From the NCBI RefSeq assembly GCF_016920785.2, contig NW_024609846.1, positions 85,879,816-85,943,815 of the forward strand: a stretch of DNA of 64,000 nucleotides, read 5' to 3'. Under the pieces are notes generated by a model. The model made no database searches and was not told where the DNA came from. It worked only from the letters and a program-made list of their open reading frames with translations. This document shows positions 44,626-56,040 of this stretch, piece after piece. Every line of letters begins with the position of its first letter. The stretch's first letter is position 1. Source of the DNA: Ixodes scapularis. Taxonomy: Eukaryota > Arthropoda > Arachnida > Ixodida > Ixodidae. The translations under genes were made by a program, and so were the position numbers.

Positions 44626-45948
44626 AGAGTGAGAGGAGGGTTCTTAAAGGCAGGGGACCCCCCTCTTCACGCACGGGTCGGAGCTCACGGCGAAGGAAGC
44701 CGAAGCGTTCCGACCCGCGGCCGTTATCGCAGCCATCGGGGAAGGGAGGTCACAGGAATCCCCAATCCCCACAGTGGGTTAGCGTTCCTTCCAACTGGAA
44801 AGGCTGATATTTGTAAAACAACGGCGCGTGAATACAAATTCTTTAAAACTTATAATTAATAAACAAAAACAAGAAAACGAAAACAGAGCCCGCTCTTTGA
44901 CTTTCGGGGCATTTGGCCCGGAAGGATTGGCGGCGAATTTGGAAGTTTCGCCTATTTTCAAAAGACGCGGCTTTGAGAGCACCATATGATTTAACCATAA
45001 TTAATGTATTTTTACATGATTTTTTTTTTATATTGTAAGTACCACATTTTCATTGGAGAAGAGACAATTGTTTTCATAACATGTCAATTAACAATGACGC
45101 AAGTGGCACAAGTAGTGATAATTTGCTAACTTTTCAGTGTGCGGTAATGTAGGCTCACAAAAACATCAAAATCACAAAAATACACCGATTAACCATATTA
45201 TAGTATTTACAAAAGGGTCGCATTTTGTTTTATTTAATCTTAAGAAAACCTCTGACATTGTAATCCAGATAGCCAAAAAACCGAATGCAATATTATACAT
45301 ACAGTCCTTTTGCGTCGCGTGTTGCCTTAAAAAAGAAAAAAACACAATTTTTTTTGTCTGCCTCGGATTCTGTTTTTCGGGTTTTGTAGTGAGAATATCG
45401 TATCTTAATTTATATGCACAGTGAACACGACTCATAACCTGTGGCGATATTGTGTAAAATGTGAATTGATTTTGCTGTTTGTTTGCTAGGAATAAAGTTA
45501 GAGCGATTAATCATCTAAATTCCCAAAAAACCCATTACAAGGGCCGCAGTTCTATATTTCACATGACAATTATCTGAGTGAGAAAAAGCAGTCAAGAGCA
45601 CACAAAAAGGTGTTATTATCAACCCTAACTTTTTCAACGAATGCAACATCCTATGTTACCTCTAAAGCGTATGAGGGACGCTTTCTCTAGAAGCGATACT
45701 AAGCGTGCAAAAAATATTTTGAAATTACTGGATCGGACACGTATATCACAAAATACATTTTTCGCGAACAATTTATATAGCTCAATCATTACGCTTTGAG
45801 AAACCTCTTGAGTTATGAGTTATACCCACAGTATCATACATCACGATAAATTAACTCGAAAATAGAAGTTAGTTTTTTTTGTTTGTTTTAAAATACTACC
45901 CGCTTTGAGGCCGAAGCAGTAAAGTAACCAGAAAGTATAACAGCACCT
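44626..45948. other. AT-rich region without recognisable genes
   Basis: Nothing beyond short frames. 45137-45435 is open on both strands but without domain similarity. Confidence 0.4.
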
Positions 45949-46915
45949 TCAAGCTCTTAAATCACACAGAGTGGCATAGCATCTCACATACAATACGAAA
46001 TAATCTATAAAATCAGGGACATTCGCATTATTTACAACGTTCGTTGGCACGCAGTTCCAGTGATCAATAAATTTAACAAAGAAAGAGTTCTTAAAATAGA
46101 CAGTGTTGAAGCGATAAGGGTTAACATACTTGGTGTATTGGTTTCTAGTCAAACAATCAGGGTTTTCGTAGGTTGTATATTTGTGAATATTCAGAATATA
46201 ATGACCAGTTGAAAAATAATTTCTTCCGGCTAAACAAAATTTTAATCCTAATAGGAAGGGGTATGTAACGTGTTTCCATTGAAAGACGGACTATGTAAAT
46301 ATGTAGTGACTAAAAATGAAACGCAATGCTTTACTTTGGATGATTTCGAGTTTATGGATGTTTTTATTTCTTCTTTTTGTGTGTGAATGGCTTTTAGACT
46401 GGGCTTGGATATTCGAGCGTTGGTAAGATTAGCGATTTATATGCAGTTATATCTGAAGTAGTGAATGCAAATTTTCGTCCGAGTGTCCACATTCTATGTA
46501 ATGCTTTATTGCAAACATTTTCTACGTGTGAAGTCTAGTTTAAGTTTGATTTTAAAAGGACTCCCAAATATCTGAATCCCTGGACAATTTATAATCTAAT
46601 TGATATGTGCTGGTGTTGTTTTTCGCTTTACTTTTATGTAATTAGTTTTGTTTTTCTTGATTTGAATTTGCCAATCGTTGCATAAGCTGGTCAATTTATG
46701 TAAATGCTCATTTAATTTATTCTGAACATCGGATGTTCGTATTTTTGTACATGTAACTACATCGTCGGCAAAATGTTTAAGGTTGACTTAAGTTTCAACT
46801 CCCCGGCTCATGTCGCTGATGTACAAAATGAACAGTAGTGGCAATAAGATTGATCCTTGAGGTGCTCCTGGCATTACTGATAGGTCATCTGACGTTACAT
46901 TATTTAATTCGACAA
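45949..46915 (-). pseudogene. Non-LTR reverse transcriptase remnant (CR1/Jockey-like)
   Basis: Minus-strand translation near 46880-46800 gives PGAPQGSILLPLLFILYISD, and near 46775 HFADDVVTCTK, the RT motifs B and C. KTNYIKV follows near 46640. The downstream end (46152-45949) encodes RFNTVYFKNSFFVKFIDHWN and ends CDLRA, the C-terminal region of CR1/Jockey ORF2. Stops and shifts are frequent, so this is an old, 5'-truncated copy. Confidence 0.8.
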
Positions 46916-47362
46916 ACTATCCTCTGCCAACAAGATAAGTTTCAAGCGATGTTAAAATTTGATCAATCTCCAGTATTTACTGTAGTGTATAAAGCAGTGT
47001 TGGATGTGACACACGGTGCCACACCCAAAACTGCTTCGTTTTTTAATCACAACGTGCTTCATGGCGTAAATATAGCGCTAACACCTATTTTTAGTATAAA
47101 GCGTTTATTTGCGTGTGTAGAATTCCAGGCTCCTCGTACAATCGGGAATAATTTGTGTCGCTCAGTGCAACGAGCACACCAGACACGCTCAGCAGATGGC
47201 ATACCATCTCCGAACCTCACTATATCTGCCAAAAACAAAAGAAAGAAAAAAAAAAAACAAAAAAAAAACGTCTGGCGCTATTTATAAACAGTCGGAGTCG
47301 CGAATAGTACCACTAGAATAGTAATCAAAACCAAGAGGCTCCAATATCTTTTTGTGTGTACT
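46916..47362. other. Spacer 3' of the GST gene
   Basis: It contains an inverted motif GCAGTGTTGGATGTG/CACACCCAAAACTGC near 46995-47035 and A-runs at 47249-47267. The 149-codon + frame across it ends in poly-Lys and is not credible. Confidence 0.4.
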
Positions 47363-47368
47363 TTTATT
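47363..47368 (-). terminator. Polyadenylation signal of the GST gene
   Basis: TTTATT on + is AATAAA on the minus strand, about 90 bases beyond the GST stop codon. Confidence 0.6.
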
Positions 47369-47458
47369 ATTGTTCCGCATTTCATTCATTAGTAAAGTTA
47401 CAACTCTGGCCTTTACACGGATACAGCCGGTGCAACCGAAAATCGCCTCTGGTTTCAA

Positions 47459-48205
47459 TCATCCCTTGGCAACGGGCCTGACTGTGTCCGGTCCTCCGTA
47501 GGAAGACAACTCGCTCCATACGGGCCAGCTGACAAAAGCCTCGGAAGCCAGGTAGTCCTGGAACGCCGGGAGCGACTCGATCCTGCGCAGGTAGTCCAGA
47601 AGCTTGGGCTGATCCCGGAGGCTGCACTCCTTGGGCCACAGCGCCCGGTGTTGATCGAGTGCCTCGAAGGCCAAAAAGTCCACGTAGCTCGGAGCGTCCC
47701 CGGTCAAGAAGAGACGCTCTCCCAGGAACCGAGTCAACGCCGGAAGCCGGTCGCCTAGAAGCTGTTGTAGAAAAGCGTCTCGCTTACTCACGCTGTAGTC
47801 CGGGTCATAACAGAGGCGGATGTTTTCCCACATGAGATCGTTGAGCTGCTGCTCTGCAAGGTCGGCCAAGATTCGCTCGCGCTCTTGGGTCGGAAAAAGA
47901 CCCGAGTGACGGGCCAGGTACCGCAGAATCGCCAGACTCTGAGTGAGCTTTATCTCACCATCCACGAGGTAGGGTAGGTTGGGGAAGTCCAGTCCTAGCC
48001 GCGGCTTGTCGGCCAGCCATTCGCTCCGCCTGTTTTCCTGACCTCGAGCTCCGAACGGGTACGTCTTCTCGGTGTAACGAATGCCCGCGTAGTTCAATAG
48101 ATGGCGGATGCTGTTGCCCAATCCGCGGATTGCCCAATATCCAAGCAGCACCGGTTGGTCTTGGGATTTCTTCGAGGGGCCTCCGGACGTGCGACGTTCT
48201 CCCAT
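47459..48205 (-). CDS. Glutathione S-transferase, mu class (248 aa), intronless
   Basis: The enzyme conjugates glutathione to electrophiles and acts in the cytosol in detoxification. The N-terminal thioredoxin-like domain starts at about residue 19 with LLGYWAIRGLGNSIRHLL, where the Tyr of GYW is the catalytic tyrosine. FPNLPYLVDGEIKLTQSLAI follows, with the cis-Pro and the Gln-Ser pair that bind glutathione. The all-helical C-terminal domain includes LCYDPDYSVSK and APSYVDFLAFEALDQHR and ends PVWSELSSYGG plus a short tail. Family members are about 217-225 residues. The extra length is an 18-residue N-terminal extension (MGERRTSGGPSKKSQDQP) and a C-terminal tail. The frame is complete in one exon, with CAAGATGG as start context and AATAAA downstream. 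Intronless structure suggests a retrocopy or a natural single-exon gene. No lesion is visible. Confidence 0.95.
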   Translation of the reverse strand: MGERRTSGGPSKKSQDQPVLLGYWAIRGLGNSIRHLLNYAGIRYTEKTYPFGARGQENRRSEWLADKPRLGLDFPNLPYLVDGEIKLTQSLAILRYLARHSGLFPTQERERILADLAEQQLNDLMWENIRLCYDPDYSVSKRDAFLQQLLGDRLPALTRFLGERLFLTGDAPSYVDFLAFEALDQHRALWPKECSLRDQPKLLDYLRRIESLPAFQDYLASEAFVSWPVWSELSSYGGPDTVRPVAKG

Positions 48206-49978
48206 CTTGAAGGGCGTTGCTGGCGGAACGGCGGGCTCTCCGATACTCTGATCGTTTCGAACAATTTACTCTCCGGCGTCGTGCGCGTGATAAGCGCCTC
48301 AGGGAACTCTATCGTGCTGCGGATGGATGCTCGGCGGTCCGCTCACGGTACACCTGTGTTGACAGAGCCGAGGTCGATGCCCTATCGTTGAGGGCGTCAG
48401 CACAGAAACGTCAAAGCCGCAGTAAAAACAGCAAAACAGGGATATAATAAAATGAAAACCAGCTGTGCGTGAGGAGTTCCTGGTAGCAACTAATGAAGCG
48501 GGGTCGTTCACATCCTACACGGCTCTCCAATACGACGACACACCTCCTAGCGGCACAATATTAAAGCATTTACAGCGTGTGGCTTGTTCCGCGTGAAGCA
48601 AACTACAAAAAGAAGTAAACTTTTAGTAGTAAAGAGAGACACAATATTAATTGTAGATACGGCTCTAAATAAAATGATGAGCTGAGATTTTGTTGCTCTA
48701 ACTTTAGCGGAATGAGAGCTTTCAATCAGCAACTATGTAGCCCTCAGGCAACGTGGCAGCCAGCTGATGTCAAGGTGCGATATCCGAGGAGTGGGTTCCT
48801 ATCTCTTGCAAACATTGGAGAGAGGGGTGAAAGTGCGTCACCCGAAAGACAATCGGATGTCGTAGATGGGAAGGATATACAGCTCCCCGAATAAATAGGC
48901 AGTCTCTCAACGCCATCATCTGGCAGGAAAATGGCGCTCGCATAAGCTAATTTTATATGCAGAGGAAGTAACGAAAAGGAAAGTGGAGGACGAGCACCAT
49001 CAAAAAGAAAGACAGAAAATATTCACAGCTCCTTCCCTGAATACTTGGTGTGATGTCGCGCCGAGTTTTTTTTTAGTTGAAACCGGATGGATGCTGAGAA
49101 TCGTCGATATAATGCTGCGACATACGTTAAGAACGGCCATAGTGAAAGGGCTGGGAGGGTAGGTGGAAAAGGAATAAGCAAAGATATGCCAATTTATCCT
49201 CCCAATCCCTCCACGCACAATCATTAACTTTTTCTTATTTTGCTTTCTTGCACTTTTCCACCGTTGCGATTGTTCCATGATACAAGATAGCAGTTGGCAT
49301 TGCCATTCTTTGTTTCAACTTAAATCACAGCAGTCAGCGGCTACAGGATACGTTAGCGCTTGCACAGAGTCCGAAAGCGCATTGGCACAACACACTTTCT
49401 GCTTTCAAATGAATTAGAGAGGAAGAGCGAATTTCAAGAAAGATGACTAAATCCATGACGTCGGGTTGATTGATACCATCAGCCCGGCATCGGCTGTACG
49501 AAGCGCCTTTTCACTTTCGGTAATCCACGTTTTGACATGTTGATGAACAGCCACGTGCGTCAATTTCGCAACTTGTTTGCATGCAGACGTTTTCGTTTTT
49601 GGTGAAATGCAGAAGCATGGCGAGATAGCTCGGTTGACGAAATAACTTAATAAGTTCGACCAGAGATATTTTTGGGCCCGCATAAACTCATGTATACAGC
49701 TTTTGCTTTTTTTTCGATGTTGTTCCGGTGGTATTCATTCGGGTCTGAATTTCGTCACCACAAAAGCGAGACCGAGATTTATTTTTATCTCTCACCCAGC
49801 GAGCTAAGACAGTTTTTACACGGTGCGTCTGCTAATAAAAGCGATGAACGGGGTTCTGTTCGAAATGACATTTGCAGACGAAAATGGAACAGAAACACCG
49901 TCAGCCGCCTGCTAACAAACCGAAAAAAGTGGATCGTCTGCTACGAACTGTGAGTACCTCAGGGAAGTGATATCAGAC
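48206..49978. other. Region 5' of the GST gene; no other gene recognised
   Basis: 48206-48400 is CpG-rich and should contain the GST promoter and 5' UTR if the gene is active, although no TATA box was seen in the first 150 bases. The rest is AT-rich with no domain-bearing frame. Confidence 0.4.
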
Positions 49979-49981
49979 TCA

Positions 49982-50460
49982 AGCCTGTTTCACGTGCAGC
50001 GACTCTTGCGAAAAAAATCGGTGCGACAGCCGACGCAGCGAGTGCGATCGCAATGTTTAGTTTCACATGCTCCAACAACCACGCGATTTTTGTCGGTGCG
50101 GCCACCTGTTCGGACAGGGACGCGACGCGTTTGACTTTGCCTAAAATACAGCAAAAACGTCTTAATAAACCCAAATGTTTTACGAATACAATATGTAAGT
50201 AGAATGTTTTAATAATTAAGCCTTAAACCAAACGTTTTAAGGTGTCTGAATTTATTTTCGAATACACAACTATCGCGGATGAAAGCTGGAAAGTGAACGG
50301 CTGGTTGACGATGATGTGATCGCACCGACTCTGCGACAAAATATCAACTTGGCGGGAACCAGCCGCAGAGCCGCTGCGACAGTGCGACTGCGATTTCAAT
50401 CGCACATTTACTGGAAATCGCACTTATTTTGGACGAAAATCGCAGCATGTGAAACAGCCT
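49982..50460. mobile_element. MITE with TIRs and TCA target duplication (479 bp)
   Basis: The left end AGCCTGTTTCACGTGCAGCG and right end CGCAGCATGTGAAACAGCCT are inverse complements with few mismatches. TCA flanks both sides (49979-49981 and 50461-50463). Three-base duplications suit PIF/Harbinger elements. The interior is rich in GCGA(T/C)-type motifs and has no transposase. Confidence 0.78.
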
Positions 50461-50463
50461 TCA

Positions 50464-51488
50464 GACCGAAGTTGCGATCGCCAGTTTTATCGCAGTAAAT
50501 AGGACGGACAACCTGTGATTACTTTGTCAATATGAAGTTGCTCAACTGCTGTACACAAGCTGAAACTGAACAGTGGATAAAGGAACACTCGAGCGCGATT
50601 GTGGATTTGCCGCCATAAAAACTTTGTATTATTGTGCGATAGCGTTGGGCTATAATCTGTTTACCCCATAGCTGAAACTGCGGCGGAAGCTACGTCCTCG
50701 TTGAACCAGTCGCACGCCCCCCTTTTGCTACGAGATAGTGCTCCCGCCAATACCCACGCGCAGAGATTCGGGTCAGGTGCTGAAAGGGAGGCGGCTGATT
50801 GGTCAAGCGGGCACGTAGCTTGCACCGCAGTCCCCCCTTAGGAGTGAAAGGAGTATAGCAGCGAGTTGTGGCGCCACGTGCAATCATTAACCGAGAAAAA
50901 TTTATATTTAAGTGCGAAATCAAATATTGCACAAGTGACAAGGACAGCAGAGTAAGTACAGGACTCTTTTGTCGTTGTCACGTTTGCGATATTTTATTTT
51001 GTACCTAATGCAATAAGTAGCCCAGATTCATACTTTACTAGTGAAACATCTTCTTCTCACTTAGCCATGACCGAAACCGGACATCTATGGCCAGAGGCAG
51101 TGGCCAAGGCTGTCAATGTCTTCCAATTCGCATTCTTTTTGATATCGTACAAATATGTAGACACAAGATATGTACAAATTCCATGTGGAAATATTCTAGC
51201 CATCTGTACACTTAGTATAGTGACAGTACGCAACTGAAGCTTCAGTGGGGTACTCACAACCTGAAGTATTTGGCCGGCGGAATTCGGGAGGAGGTAAATT
51301 TTGAATAGGGGCTAGAGCGTGGGCTAGAGTGGCGCCTACACTTTGAAAGTAAGCGCCTCAACCCTGTCCATACAGTACGAAGAAAACAAACGTGTGCCTT
51401 CTTGTCTAAAAAATAAACCACCCCGACAAAAAAAAGTGCACATGCGGTTGAATTCAATGAACAACATGTTCTTATAAACGGTGATATG
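50464..51488. other. Spacer without recognisable genes
   Basis: No domain-bearing frame or repeat structure seen. Confidence 0.4.
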
Positions 51489-51552
51489 CGTATCTGCATC
51501 GATTGTTTCGATGACAGCTGCCGCTGTCATCGAAACGATCGATGCAGATACG
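51489..51552. repeat. Near-perfect 30-bp hairpin with a 4-nt loop
   Basis: CGTATCTGCATCGATTGTTT starts the left arm. The right arm is its inverse complement with one mismatch, separated by only about four bases (TGCC). It could form a cruciform or an RNA stem. Confidence 0.85.
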
Positions 51553-53744
51553 ATTCAGAGCGCCGTCTAGTCTAAGGTTGGGTGAACGAAGGGCAGAAGG
51601 CACAGTGTCAAGAGATAGACGCATGTCTTTGTCACCGGCAGCTCGAAAATACGCGACGAACTAAAGCAGCATATTGTAGCCACTGCCCTCGCAGAAGTAA
51701 GGAATTTTTAGCCTGCTATATTTGCAAAACCAAGGAAAACTAGACGTCCGCCTCAAACATCAAACAGCAAGGCGCTGCGGTTGAACGTGACCGCGGCGAC
51801 GCAATCGCGCCAGTCGGTGTTTCTTATGCAGCCGCGGAAGGATGAAAAAAAAAAGAAAAAGAAAAGAGAAATGAAGAAGGGTGAAAGGCGCGTGCACTGA
51901 ATACTGAACTCAAATGAACCACTGAACCATAACTCAGCTAACTTGACGGCGGAGGCGCAGAATGTTGACAGAGAAAGAATAAAGGAAGATGAGAGGAAAC
52001 TGTTTGCTTTTGGTAGAAACTTAGTTTCGTGCCAACTGTTTATTGCTGCGTTCGTCCCTTTCTTCAAAAGAGTAACGCATTTCTACTTTCTAACAATGAG
52101 CGACAGAGGAACGAGGCTGCGCAGTAACGAAAATTGTAAACGTAGAAAGGAAAATATGAAGAAAAAGGTTGGATTATTTTCTTTTAGTATAGCAGGAATA
52201 GGGCCGAACGTCTGCTGGTTCTTTCGTCAATCTTTTGTTTGGATGGGTTCGTCTAAGCATTTACCTCGTCCAACATTGCCCCCCCCCCCCCCAAACCTAC
52301 AAAAGGTTTTTTTAGGGGGGGGGGGGGGGGCGTTTTTTCAAATTTTAATGTACCCTATTTTTATACCAATAATTTATTTGAGGCCTTGGAAGTGTTGTAA
52401 ATATTGAATATCTGTAAGTTAGAAAGCTTCAACAATTCACATTTTTTCAACAGGTACAGTTCTCAGGCTATGTAACTATTTTATCGCCGCGAAATATTGG
52501 AAATGTACAAGGGTAGTGAGGGAATCGAAAGCTTGTAATGTTCGTGTTTCATAAAGCAATCTTTAAACGAAACAGTTAGCAGTTGTATTAACTATCACAA
52601 AGTCTCGCGTCCTTCTCCTTCAAGCCTCCTCTTTCAGCCACGAAGTTACATGCTTGCAGAGCAGCCTCAAATGCACGCTCAAAGAAAAGTAACGTATCAG
52701 AGATCACGCCCCCTTTGTGTTCAAAGCATGGAAATGAGATATTGCTGGTTTACAGCGCATGATATATGGCGCCCGTCGGTCACCTGCATTCTTCGAAAAT
52801 AAGTGATCAGCAGGTTTGAATAGCCGGGGAAACTGAATGATCGGAAGCACGAGCACCTTTCTACTTTTGAAATTTGTCAGGGCAGCCTCTGGTGAGTCAC
52901 TTTTCGTTATAATGAATGCTGCCAAGCAAGAGTCACAGCTGGTGGTCTCTGTCATTTTTTTTTTTTTTGCTGAGAATTTCAGTTAAGTAATATCGTAATC
53001 TAAAACCTCCGGAACCGATGAAGTCAGCCCAGAGGTAACACCTTAACATTCCCAGGCGTCTTGCAGAATGAATGAATCCACCCTTTTTTTCCCCACTCAC
53101 TCATGAAATAAATGAGTTCGTGCTCGCTACCTGAGCAAAGAAGGCTCTTGAAATTAGAGATGTCCTAAATTGGCTTCTCTCCTTCAACTACTGCACAGTT
53201 TCCAAATAGTGGAGGCTCTAAGAGACTAGAGTGGCAATGTCTTGTACAGCTGTAGAAACGAAGGCATTTTTGGACGGTCGTTTTGACAGATGGCTTGTTG
53301 TATTTCCCCAAAGAAACGTTCAACTGGGTCCTGGTTAAACTTTCCGGTAAAGACGTACTTAAAGTTGTAGGACGTTGTCAACAAAATACGCATATCTTTT
53401 GTGGACTGGAGCGTGACCCCTAGACCTTCACATGTCCTTTACAAAAATATGTATGGACACTCCGAGGACGTTCTATAAAGCAGCGTCCTTAGGAAAAACC
53501 TAAGGCATCTATAGCAGACCACGTCTACTGTTGTCTTCCTGAAGTCATCCTATGGCCGCCTTATAGAAAATTGGCCAAGGGACGCTCTATAGACGTTTTA
53601 CACTAGTGACGATGTAAGCTCATCCTAACTTATTTATACTAAGACATCCTACAAAGTCCATAAACACTCTATAGGGTGTCTACACAGGACTTATATGGTG
53701 TCTATAGGTGGCCTGCATAGGACCCATACAATGTCAACAGGGAG
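51553..53744. other. Spacer with a poly-C/poly-G inverted pair; no gene recognised
   Basis: A C-run (52279-52292) and a G-run (52316-52330) with CCTACAAAAGG between form a potential hairpin. 53440-53740 is rich in CTATAG and AGGACnn(C)ATA motifs, resembling a small unclassified repeat. No domain-bearing frame. Confidence 0.4.
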
Positions 53745-54890
53745 TCCGTGGGGAGGTCCTGTTCGTTGGTCGAGAAGGCAGATTGGTCATTCAGGTTCGA
53801 GGTCGACTACAGAGATTTGAATGAAGGGACTCGAGTTGATCTTTTGCCATTGCCCGATATTAAAGAATCTCTTGCTTTTTGGGGATCTGTGCACTATTTT
53901 TCTGTTGTAGATACGGTCGCCGGTTTCTGGCGAATAGAGATGGAACCGAGTGATAAACGGAAGACCGCTTTTAACACATCAAGTGAGCACTATCACTGTA
54001 AAAGGATATCAGTGGGGTTGATTAATAGCTCCGCCATTTTTGAGCGTACGACTGATGCAAGTTTGGCCGGTATTCTTGGAAAGATATGCTACGTATATCT
54101 AGATGATATCATCTTCTTTAGCCGGAGATTGGACCAGTACATTAAAGATATTGAGACTGTCTTGACGCGACTATAAATGGCAGGAATAAATTGAAACCCT
54201 CAAAATGTCAATTTCTTAATCGAGAAGTGAAATACCTCAGTCAGATTTTGTAAAAGGGAGGAGTTCAGCCAAATCCAGGAAAGACGCACTGTGTTAATGA
54301 ATTCTTACGACTGACAACGGTCAAAGAAGGTCGGCAAATTCTTGGTCTCACTGGATATTGCAGGCGTCACACACCTGATTTTACGGAAAAAAGCCAAACC
54401 TTTGACTGGACTCACGTTAAAAAGGTTAACTTTGATCTGAAGTAAAGAAGATGAAGCGGCATTTGATGTTATCAAACATGAAATGACACAGGCTCCTCTT
54501 TTGAGGTTCCCAGACTTTTCAAAAGCATTTATTTTTATAACGGACACTTCTTTGAGTGCACTGGGAGCTGTGTTTTCTCAAGGGTTCTGAGGGAAATGAG
54601 CACCCTGTTGCATATGCCAGCAGGAAGTTGAATCCAGCCGATCATATATATGCAGCAACGAAAAAAGAATGTTTGGCGGTAGTCCAGGCAGTCAAGCGTT
54701 TCCGTTGTTAGTTGTACAAAAGAACGTTGAAGGTGATAACCCAATGTTGTGCGCTCAAATGGTTGATAAACGCCCGTGACCCCAATTGTAATGTATGACG
54801 TTAGAACTTGGTGCTGCAAGAACATAACATTGAAGTAGAACATCGGGCGGGAAAATTCAATAAGAACAGGGCGCATTAAGCAGAGCTGTA
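53745..54890 (+). pseudogene. Ty3/Gypsy pol fragment: reverse transcriptase and RNase H
   Basis: The + frame 53748-54176 gives FEVDYRDLNEGT, LLPLPDIKESL, SVVDTVAGFWRIEM and CYVYLDDIIFFS, with the YLDD catalytic motif at about 54096. In shifted frames there follow RFPDFSKAFIFITDTSLSAL and AVFSQ (about 54510), then HPVAYASRKLNPADHIYAAT and ECLAVVQAVKRF (54600-54700), which form the RNase H. Multiple stops and indels. No LTR, protease or integrase could be joined to it. The edges abut repeat-like sequence on the left and unknown sequence on the right. Confidence 0.9.
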
Positions 54891-55346
54891 GTCAGGGAAG
54901 TTACTTAATATGAAGAATATTCCGATGTCTATAGTTTTATTTGTGCCAGCGAGATGATAAAAAAGTTAATCACGCTCATCAACAAAAGCAAAGGGCAACC
55001 TGATAAGACATCCGGATGTCATAGACTCTCTAGCCAAATGTTTTGTTTATATATACATCTCATCAAATGGCGATGTGCAAATTTGAATTCCGTGATGGAA
55101 GGAAACCAGGAGAAGAGAACATCCCCAAGCAAGGTTCCACTTGTTCATATATTCAACTTTGAAAATTTCCGCATTTTGCAATATTCCTCTTTGTGGTGAG
55201 AGATTCAGACAAGCCAAATGTACTGTGAGCAGGGAAGGTGGAGAGGAATTAATTTTATTATTCTTTAATCACAGGTTACCGCACATTTTATGAGCATTTT
55301 GCTACAACCGCACTCGTTTTAATCTGACAAAGTCCCTTGTTTGAAC
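54891..55346. other. Spacer, possibly further decayed Gypsy sequence
   Basis: An 81-codon frame at 54954 has no identifiable domain. Confidence 0.35.
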
Positions 55347-55718
55347 TTAAAGGGACACTGACAGAGTATTTATGCTCGGCAATGTTTTTATTTGTACATT
55401 ACACATGATAGCTCAGCTACGCAGACCACAATTCGTGATTCAAGATTTGTTTGCTTTTTCCGCCCGAAAACCGCCGTTTGAGAACTGTCCAGTTTGAGTC
55501 TCGCTCACTCCCTTCTCCATGGTCACGTGGCGTTCTGCATGGCTTAGACACAACCACCAAAGATAATCCAATTCGTGGACCATCGAAGGCACACGCTCCA
55601 TACTAGAAATTGAAAAATATAACCATTTTCTTGTGGCTCCTAAAAAACTGCGAATACGTTGGCTGAAAAAAAAAAAAAAACGTTTTAGCAATTACGTAAC
55701 TTTTCGTATCTTTCTCCT

Positions 55719-55723
55719 CCTTT
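55719..55723. repeat. 5-bp target-site duplication of BEL/Pao, left
   Basis: CCTTT, identical to 61533-61537. Confidence 0.9.
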
Positions 55724-55907
55724 TGAAGAAACCCTTTAGCGGAGCGGGAAGAAGACGAGGAAGTTTGGGGACTGGGCCCGAGCGCGAGCTACAATTTCTA
55801 TCGGAGATTTTCGTTCGGAACTGGGAAGTGTGAGTAACGCCGCTACCGGTGATTAAAGTAGTGTTTTTTCTTGTAGTCATCAACGCTTCGGCTCAATGGT
55901 TTCGACA
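55724..55907 (+). repeat. BEL/Pao 5' LTR
   Basis: 184 bp, TGAAGAAACC...TTTCGACA, with TG/CA ends. GATTAAAG near 55852 could serve in polyadenylation. Confidence 0.95.
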
Positions 55908-55910
55908 TTT

Positions 55911-55928
55911 TGGTGCCGAAACCCGGGA
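55911..55928 (+). promoter_or_regulatory. BEL/Pao primer-binding site
   Basis: TGGTGCCGAAACCCGGGA lies three bases after the LTR. It starts TGG as required for a tRNA 3' end. Confidence 0.9.
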
Positions 55929-56040
55929 TCAGGACTGTACGATGGGCCAGATGAGAAGGTGTCACAAGCGTTGATGTAACGAGGCTACAGGACAAGACAC
56001 CATCCAGCTCGAGAACGCAAGGGACCATAACGACGCTGCC

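Noticed and set aside
45137..45435. Opposed 87- and 95-codon frames as a gene
   Set aside because: AT-rich, open on both strands, no domain, no start context or splice evidence.
46838..47287. 149-codon + frame upstream of the GST end
   Set aside because: Antisense to the decayed RT at its start and ends in a poly-Lys A-run; not credible as coding.
48217..48447. 76-codon Arg-rich + frame opposite the GST leader
   Set aside because: CpG-rich promoter-side sequence of the minus-strand gene; no domain and better explained as 5' flank.
55395..55430. tRNA-like A box (TAGCTCAGCTACG)
   Set aside because: No B box or cloverleaf follows at the right distance.
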